From Pseudomonadota bacterium (GTDB lineage Bacteria > Pseudomonadota > Alphaproteobacteria > Rhizobiales > Beijerinckiaceae): a DNA stretch of 18,254 nt. The DNA lies in assembly GCA_028876585.1 (NCBI GenBank), contig JAGWRL010000282.1, forward strand, positions 1-18,254, in the 5' to 3' direction. The notes beneath the pieces are model-generated. The model was given only the letters and a program-made list of their open reading frames with translations, ran no database searches and was not told the origin of the DNA. This document shows positions 15,080 to 18,254 of the stretch, one piece after another. Numbering within the stretch: position 1 is the stretch's first letter; every line of letters begins with the position of its first letter. The translations under genes and the position numbers were made by a program.

Positions 15080-16663
15080 CTACAGCCCGAGCGCGCCGCC
15101 GTCGGAGCGCGGATCGTGCGTCGCCGCGACCTCGCCCTTCAGCCCGCGCCGCAGCGCCCCGGCATGGCCGAACCCGTCCTGCCGCGCCGCCGGCAGGCGC
15201 TCGACCTCATGCCCGCGCCGCATCAAGGCGGCGGCGATGGAATCGTCGTAGGCCTCCTCGACCTTCACCGTCACGCTGTCGTCGCCCCAGCTTCGCCCCC
15301 ACAGCAGGCGCGGGGCGGCGACGGAATCGGCCAGCGACTGGCCGGCGGCGATGCGGGTGAACACCTGCGCCTGGAACTGCGGTTGCCCGTCGCCGCCCAT
15401 CGCGCCATAGGGCATGACGCGGCCGTCGGAAAACACCGCCAGCGCGGGGTTGAGCGTGTGGAACGGCCGCCGGCCGGGTTTGAGCGCGCGCGGGCTGGCG
15501 GGGTCGAGCGAAAAGGCGATGCCGCGATTTTGCAGCAGCGCGCCGACGCGCGGCGCCACCACGCCGGAGCCGAATTCCCAATAGATCGACTGGATATAGG
15601 AGACGGCGAGGCCGTCCTTGTCGATCGCGCCCATCCAGATGGTGTCGCCCTGTTCGGGCGGCAGCGGCCAGGGCGCGGCGCGGCGCATGTCGATGCGCGC
15701 CGCCTCGGCCTCGCAGGAGGCGGGCGACAGCAGCCGGTCGAAATCCGCCGTCGCGATCTCGAAATCGACGCAGGCGCGATCGCGGTGGGCGAAGGCGCGC
15801 TTGGTGGCCTCGATCAGCGCATGGGCGTGATCGGCGCTGTCGATGGCGGCGACGCCGAGCCGCTCGTAAACGCCCAGAATCATCAGCGAGGCGAGGCCCT
15901 GCGTCGGCGCCGGGGTGTTGTACAGCGTCGCCGCGCGCGTCTTGATCGACAAAGGCTCACGCCAGCGCGCCTGATAGGCGCGCAGATCGGCGCGGGTCAC
16001 CGGCGCGCCGATGGCTTCGAGATCGGCGGCCAGTTCGCGCGCAATGTCGCCGCGATAGAAATCGTCGATCCCCGCGTGGCCGAGCTGCGCCAGCGTGTCG
16101 GCGAGCCGCTCCTGTTTTCGGATCGCCCCGGCCTTCGGCCGCTCGCCGTCGAGGAAAAACGTCGCGCGGAAGTTCGGCGCGTCGAACAGCGCCGAGCCGT
16201 CGCGCGGCTGGCTGCGTTGCTCCGAGAGCGAGACGGGGACGCCGGCGCGGGCCTGGGCGACGGCGGGCGCGATCAGGTCGGCGAGCGGCAGCCGGCCGCC
16301 GATCGCGGCCGACAATTCGAGCGCCGCGCTCCAGCCGCCGAGCGCGCCGGGAACCGTCAGCGCCGCCATCGGCCCGCGCTGCGGGATGCCGCCGATCGCC
16401 TCATAGGCGGCCCGCGACGCCTTCTCGCCGGCGAAACCGCAGGCTTCGATGGCGCGCACTTTTCCGTTCGGCTCGCGGATGATCCAGAAACCGTCGCCGC
16501 CGATCGCGTTCATGTGCGGATAGACCACGGCGATGCTGGCGGCCATGGCGACCATCGCCTCGATCGCGTTGCCGCCGTGCAGCAGCGCGTCGCGGCCAAC
16601 CTGCGCGGTCAGCGTGTGCGGCGCGGCGACGGCGGCGTGGGTGAAGGTGGCGTCTTCCGACAT
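15080..16663 (-). CDS. Gamma-glutamyltransferase-family hydrolase, oxamate amidohydrolase (HpxW)-like
   Basis: This Ntn-hydrolase proenzyme (527 aa) should cleave itself before a threonine to give two subunits. The predicted nucleophile is Thr341 in EQGDTIWMGAIDKDGLAVSYIQS. The small subunit carries the substrate-loop motifs LLQNRGIAFSLDP (376-388), GRRPFHTLNPALAVF (397-411) and YGAMGGDGQPQFQAQVFTR (419-437), and ends in a WGRSWGDDSVTVKVE stretch. Those features resemble, from memory, the Klebsiella HpxW oxamate amidohydrolase of allantoin breakdown more than classical glutathione-cleaving GGT. There is no obvious signal peptide, again unlike periplasmic GGT. Substrate is not proven. ATG 16663 starts the conserved protein; an open frame upstream of it is not conserved. 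It is divergent from the small membrane protein gene, 69 bp away. Confidence 0.82.
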   Translation of the reverse strand: MSEDATFTHAAVAAPHTLTAQVGRDALLHGGNAIEAMVAMAASIAVVYPHMNAIGGDGFWIIREPNGKVRAIEACGFAGEKASRAAYEAIGGIPQRGPMAALTVPGALGGWSAALELSAAIGGRLPLADLIAPAVAQARAGVPVSLSEQRSQPRDGSALFDAPNFRATFFLDGERPKAGAIRKQERLADTLAQLGHAGIDDFYRGDIARELAADLEAIGAPVTRADLRAYQARWREPLSIKTRAATLYNTPAPTQGLASLMILGVYERLGVAAIDSADHAHALIEATKRAFAHRDRACVDFEIATADFDRLLSPASCEAEAARIDMRRAAPWPLPPEQGDTIWMGAIDKDGLAVSYIQSIYWEFGSGVVAPRVGALLQNRGIAFSLDPASPRALKPGRRPFHTLNPALAVFSDGRVMPYGAMGGDGQPQFQAQVFTRIAAGQSLADSVAAPRLLWGRSWGDDSVTVKVEEAYDDSIAAALMRRGHEVERLPAARQDGFGHAGALRRGLKGEVAATHDPRSDGGALGL

Positions 16664-16708
16664 GAGGGCGGGTTCCGTTCGGGTCTCGCCCCTGCTATAG
16701 GCGGCTTG

Positions 16709-16722
16709 TTTCGCGCGCGAAA
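16709..16722. promoter_or_regulatory. 14-bp palindrome in a divergent promoter region
   Basis: TTTCGCGCGCGAAA is a perfect 14-bp palindrome in the 69-bp gap between the GGT-family gene and the small membrane protein gene. It could be an operator, but its CG core is the kind that arises easily in such GC-rich DNA. It runs into the AAAGG ribosome site (16720-16724) of the plus-strand gene, so a bound protein could also affect that gene. Confidence 0.35.
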
Positions 16723-16732
16723 GGCATCTCTC

Positions 16733-16966
16733 TTGGCGTCCAGCCGTTCTCTCAATGTGACCAATGCGGTGACGCTCACCAGCGTCGCCGTGCTCGTCGG
16801 CACCGAGCTTGTCGGGGCGGGCGGGGCCGCCGGCTGGGCGATCGGCGGCCTGTTCCAGCTCGGCGACACGATCACCCATATATTGGAGACGGCGCTGGTG
16901 GCGCTGGCGCTGGTCGGCCTCTACTATTTCCTGCGCGCCGCGCTGGCGCACGAGCCGATCCGCTGA
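16733..16966 (+). CDS. Small membrane protein, 77 residues, two helices
   Basis: The protein starts at TTG 16733 with AAAGG 8 nt upstream. It begins SRSLNVTNAVTLTSVAVLV and has two hydrophobic helices (about 10-35 and 50-70) with the linking segment GGLFQLGDTITHILE. I recall similar uncharacterised proteins in Hyphomicrobiales, so it is likely a real conserved gene, but no function is known. It ends in TGA 16964-16966, which overlaps the probable CTG start of the deacetylase-like gene by 3-4 bases, so the two are likely co-translated. Confidence 0.68.
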   Translation: MASSRSLNVTNAVTLTSVAVLVGTELVGAGGAAGWAIGGLFQLGDTITHILETALVALALVGLYYFLRAALAHEPIR

Positions 16967-18063
16967 CGAAGCCGCTCGCGCCGCTCTACATCGGCGCCGA
17001 GATTTTTGCCCGCACCGCCTTCCCGCCGCCGCATCCGCTCGCCATTCCCCGCGCCGGCGCGGTCGAGGCTTTGTGCCGCGCGCTCGGCTGGCTCGACGGC
17101 CATTACGTGACGAGCCCGGTCGCTTCGCGCACCGAACTCGAACGCTATCACGACCCCGCCTATATCGAGGCGCTGGCGCGCGCCGACCACGAGCAGCGGC
17201 TCGACGACGCCGCGCGGGCGCGGTTCCAGATCGGCGTCGCCGCCAACCCGATTTTTCCCGGCATGTTTTTGCGCGCCTCGACCGCCGTGGGCGGCTCGAT
17301 GCTGGCGGCGCGGCTGGCGTGGGAAGGGCGGATCGTGTTCCACCCGCCCGGCGGCACCCATCACGGCGGCAAGGCGCGGGCGAGCGGCTTCTGTTTTCTC
17401 AACGATCCTGTGTTCGCGGTGCGGGAGTTTCTCGCGCTCGGCGCGGCCCGCGTGGCCTATGTCGATTTCGACGCCCATCACGGCGATGGCGTCGAGGACG
17501 CCTTCGCCTACGACCCGCGCGTGCTGACGATCTCGATCCATGAGCGCGACCTTTGGCCGCGCACCGGCGCGTTGAGCGACCGGCGCGGCGGCCAAGCGCG
17601 CAACTTGCCGGTCCCGCGCGGCCTCAACGACGACGAATTCGCCGTGCTGGTGGAGGAGGCTGTCGCGCCGTTGCTCGCCCGCTTCGCGCCGGACGCGCTG
17701 GTCGTGCTGACCGGCGCCGACGCGCTGGCGCGCGATCCGCTGGCCCATCTCGCGCTGTCCAACGGCGCGCTGTGGCGGGCCGTCGAGCGCGTCGCCGCGC
17801 TGGCGCCGGCGGCAGTGGCGCTGGGCGGCGGCGGCTACAACCCGTGGAACGTGGCGCGCGGCTGGTCGGGATTGTGGGCGCGGCTTGCCGGCTTCGCCAT
17901 CCCCGAGCCGCTGCCGCTGGCGGCGCAAGCCGTGCTGGCGAGCCTGTGGAGCCCGCGCGTGCGCGAGATCGACCCGGCGTGGCTGACGACGATTGCTGAC
18001 GCGCCCAGCGGCGGGGCGGTGCGGGACGAGATTTGGGAGATCGTGGCGGCGAGCGTGCGGTAG
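16963..18063 (+). CDS. Histone deacetylase/AcuC-family amidohydrolase
   Basis: This zinc-dependent hydrolase of the HDAC superfamily removes acetyl groups from lysines or polyamine-like amides in the cytosol. Numbered from CTG 16963 (366 aa), the active site is complete. The His pair is at 133-134 (GTHHG). Zinc ligands are Asp170 and His172 (YVDFDAHHGDG) and Asp253 (LTGADALARDP). The transition-state Tyr292 is in LGGGGYNPW. The family N-terminus (PLYIGAEIFARTAFPPPHPLAIPR) lies before the first canonical start, TTG 17071. No ATG, GTG or TTG occurs upstream of it in frame, so the start is most likely CTG 16963, inside the stop of the small membrane protein gene (CTGA). The physiological substrate is unknown. 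It converges on the peptide-transporter fragment. Confidence 0.86.
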   Translation: MTKPLAPLYIGAEIFARTAFPPPHPLAIPRAGAVEALCRALGWLDGHYVTSPVASRTELERYHDPAYIEALARADHEQRLDDAARARFQIGVAANPIFPGMFLRASTAVGGSMLAARLAWEGRIVFHPPGGTHHGGKARASGFCFLNDPVFAVREFLALGAARVAYVDFDAHHGDGVEDAFAYDPRVLTISIHERDLWPRTGALSDRRGGQARNLPVPRGLNDDEFAVLVEEAVAPLLARFAPDALVVLTGADALARDPLAHLALSNGALWRAVERVAALAPAAVALGGGGYNPWNVARGWSGLWARLAGFAIPEPLPLAAQAVLASLWSPRVREIDPAWLTTIADAPSGGAVRDEIWEIVAASVR

Positions 18064-18089
18064 GGGGCGCTTCGCGCAACCAACCCCCT

Positions 18090-18189
18090 CGTGGTGAGGC
18101 GCCCGCGCAGCGGGCCTCGAACCACGCTCCAGCGCGCGCCGCCTGGTGCGCCGAGCGTCCTTCGAGGCCGCTTCGCGGCGCCTCAGGAC
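18090..18189. repeat. Pair of dispersed-repeat hairpins
   Basis: Hairpin 1 pairs CGTGGT (18090-18095) with ACCACG (18121-18126), and GAGG (18096-18099) with CCTC (18115-18118). Hairpin 2 pairs CGTCC (18156-18160) with GGACG (18186-18190), and GAGGC (18164-18168) with GCCTC (about 18180-18184). The wording (CCTCGTGGTGAGGCGC and TCCTTCGAGGC, with GCCTCAGGACGAGG) resembles the interspersed hairpin repeats found in the intergenic regions of many alphaproteobacteria. It lies between two convergent genes and may also terminate transcription. Confidence 0.6.
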
Positions 18190-18217
18190 GAGGGCGGCGG
18201 GTGGCGCAATCCTCCCC

Positions 18218-18254
18218 CTACGCCACATGACAAGCCACGCTGCGCCCCTCGCCA
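18218..18254 (-). CDS. C-terminal end of a probable peptide ABC transporter ATPase (partial)
   Basis: Read on the minus strand, the last codons before the TAG at 18218-18220 are G-E-G-R-S-V-A-C-H-V-A. An ending of the form (G)xxVACH(x)A is typical of the zinc-binding-like C-terminal tail (oligo_HPY) of Dpp/Opp-type peptide transporter ATPases. Only about 12 codons are inside the window, so this rests on a very short match and the rest of the gene cannot be examined. Confidence 0.45.
   Translation of the reverse strand, partial: GEGRSVACHVA

Noticed and set aside
15116..15300. CRISPR-like or tandem repeats in GC-rich stretches
   Set aside because: Repeated GCG/CGC words are codon-bias effects. 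No regularly spaced identical units were found anywhere in the window.
15116..16732. A long plus-strand frame upstream of the small membrane protein
   Set aside because: It is antisense to the GGT-family gene. Only the part from TTG 16733 has helix-forming, conserved-looking sequence and its own ribosome site.
16924..18228. A 434-residue minus-strand frame across the deacetylase gene
   Set aside because: The sense frame has a complete HDAC active site. The antisense product is Arg-rich without motifs.

Overview
The window is GC-rich DNA from an alphaproteobacterium, most likely of the order Hyphomicrobiales. The clues are a Ros/MucR-type regulator, a UreD protein, alphaproteobacterial-type dispersed hairpin repeats, and dense gene packing with GTG, TTG and probably CTG starts. 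The species cannot be named from the sequence alone. No tRNA, rRNA, CRISPR array, insertion sequence or phage gene was seen.

Layout. (1) 1-638: the N-terminal 212 residues of an Orn/Lys/Arg decarboxylase on the minus strand, running off the left edge. (2) 791-2629: an ABC-F ATPase of the YheS type. (3) 2776-3198: a MucR-like regulator, followed by a stem-loop shared with the convergent hmgA. (4) 3243-6995: an aromatic-catabolism block. A 3-hydroxybenzoate 4-monooxygenase-like flavoprotein (mobA) and homogentisate 1,2-dioxygenase (hmgA) form a minus-strand operon. It is divergent from a MobR-like MarR repressor, and a perfect 23-bp palindrome lies inside both promoters. (5) 6992-10536: an O-antigen ligase/polymerase-like membrane protein, then ureD without any other urease gene, then a GT39/ArnT-type glycosyltransferase that overlaps ureD by 4 bp. 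(6) 10545-10754: the decayed 3' end of an ectoine synthase gene. (7) 10764-14229: a visibly lower-GC cassette with an FkbM-like methyltransferase, a class I methyltransferase and an unrecognised 345-residue protein, perhaps surface-glycan modification. (8) 14226-16663: CDP-diacylglycerol diphosphatase (cdh) and a gamma-glutamyltransferase-family hydrolase resembling oxamate amidohydrolase. (9) 16733-18063: a 77-residue membrane protein overlapping a histone-deacetylase-like amidohydrolase that probably starts at CTG. (10) 18083-18254: a pair of dispersed-repeat hairpins and the last 11 codons of what looks like a peptide ABC transporter ATPase on the minus strand.

How the genes work together. 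The clearest functional unit is mobR/mobA-hmgA. MobA should make protocatechuate from 3-hydroxybenzoate, yet its operon partner opens the ring of homogentisate, so either two aromatic routes are co-regulated or this MobA relative has another substrate. The middle of the window holds three kinds of cell-envelope function (ligase-like protein, GT39 transferase, methyltransferase cassette) mixed with a stray urease accessory gene and a broken osmolyte gene, which suggests an accessory region that has been rearranged. I saw no clearly new multi-gene system. The best candidates for new biology are the mobA-hmgA pairing, the low-GC methyltransferase cassette and the small membrane protein/deacetylase pair.
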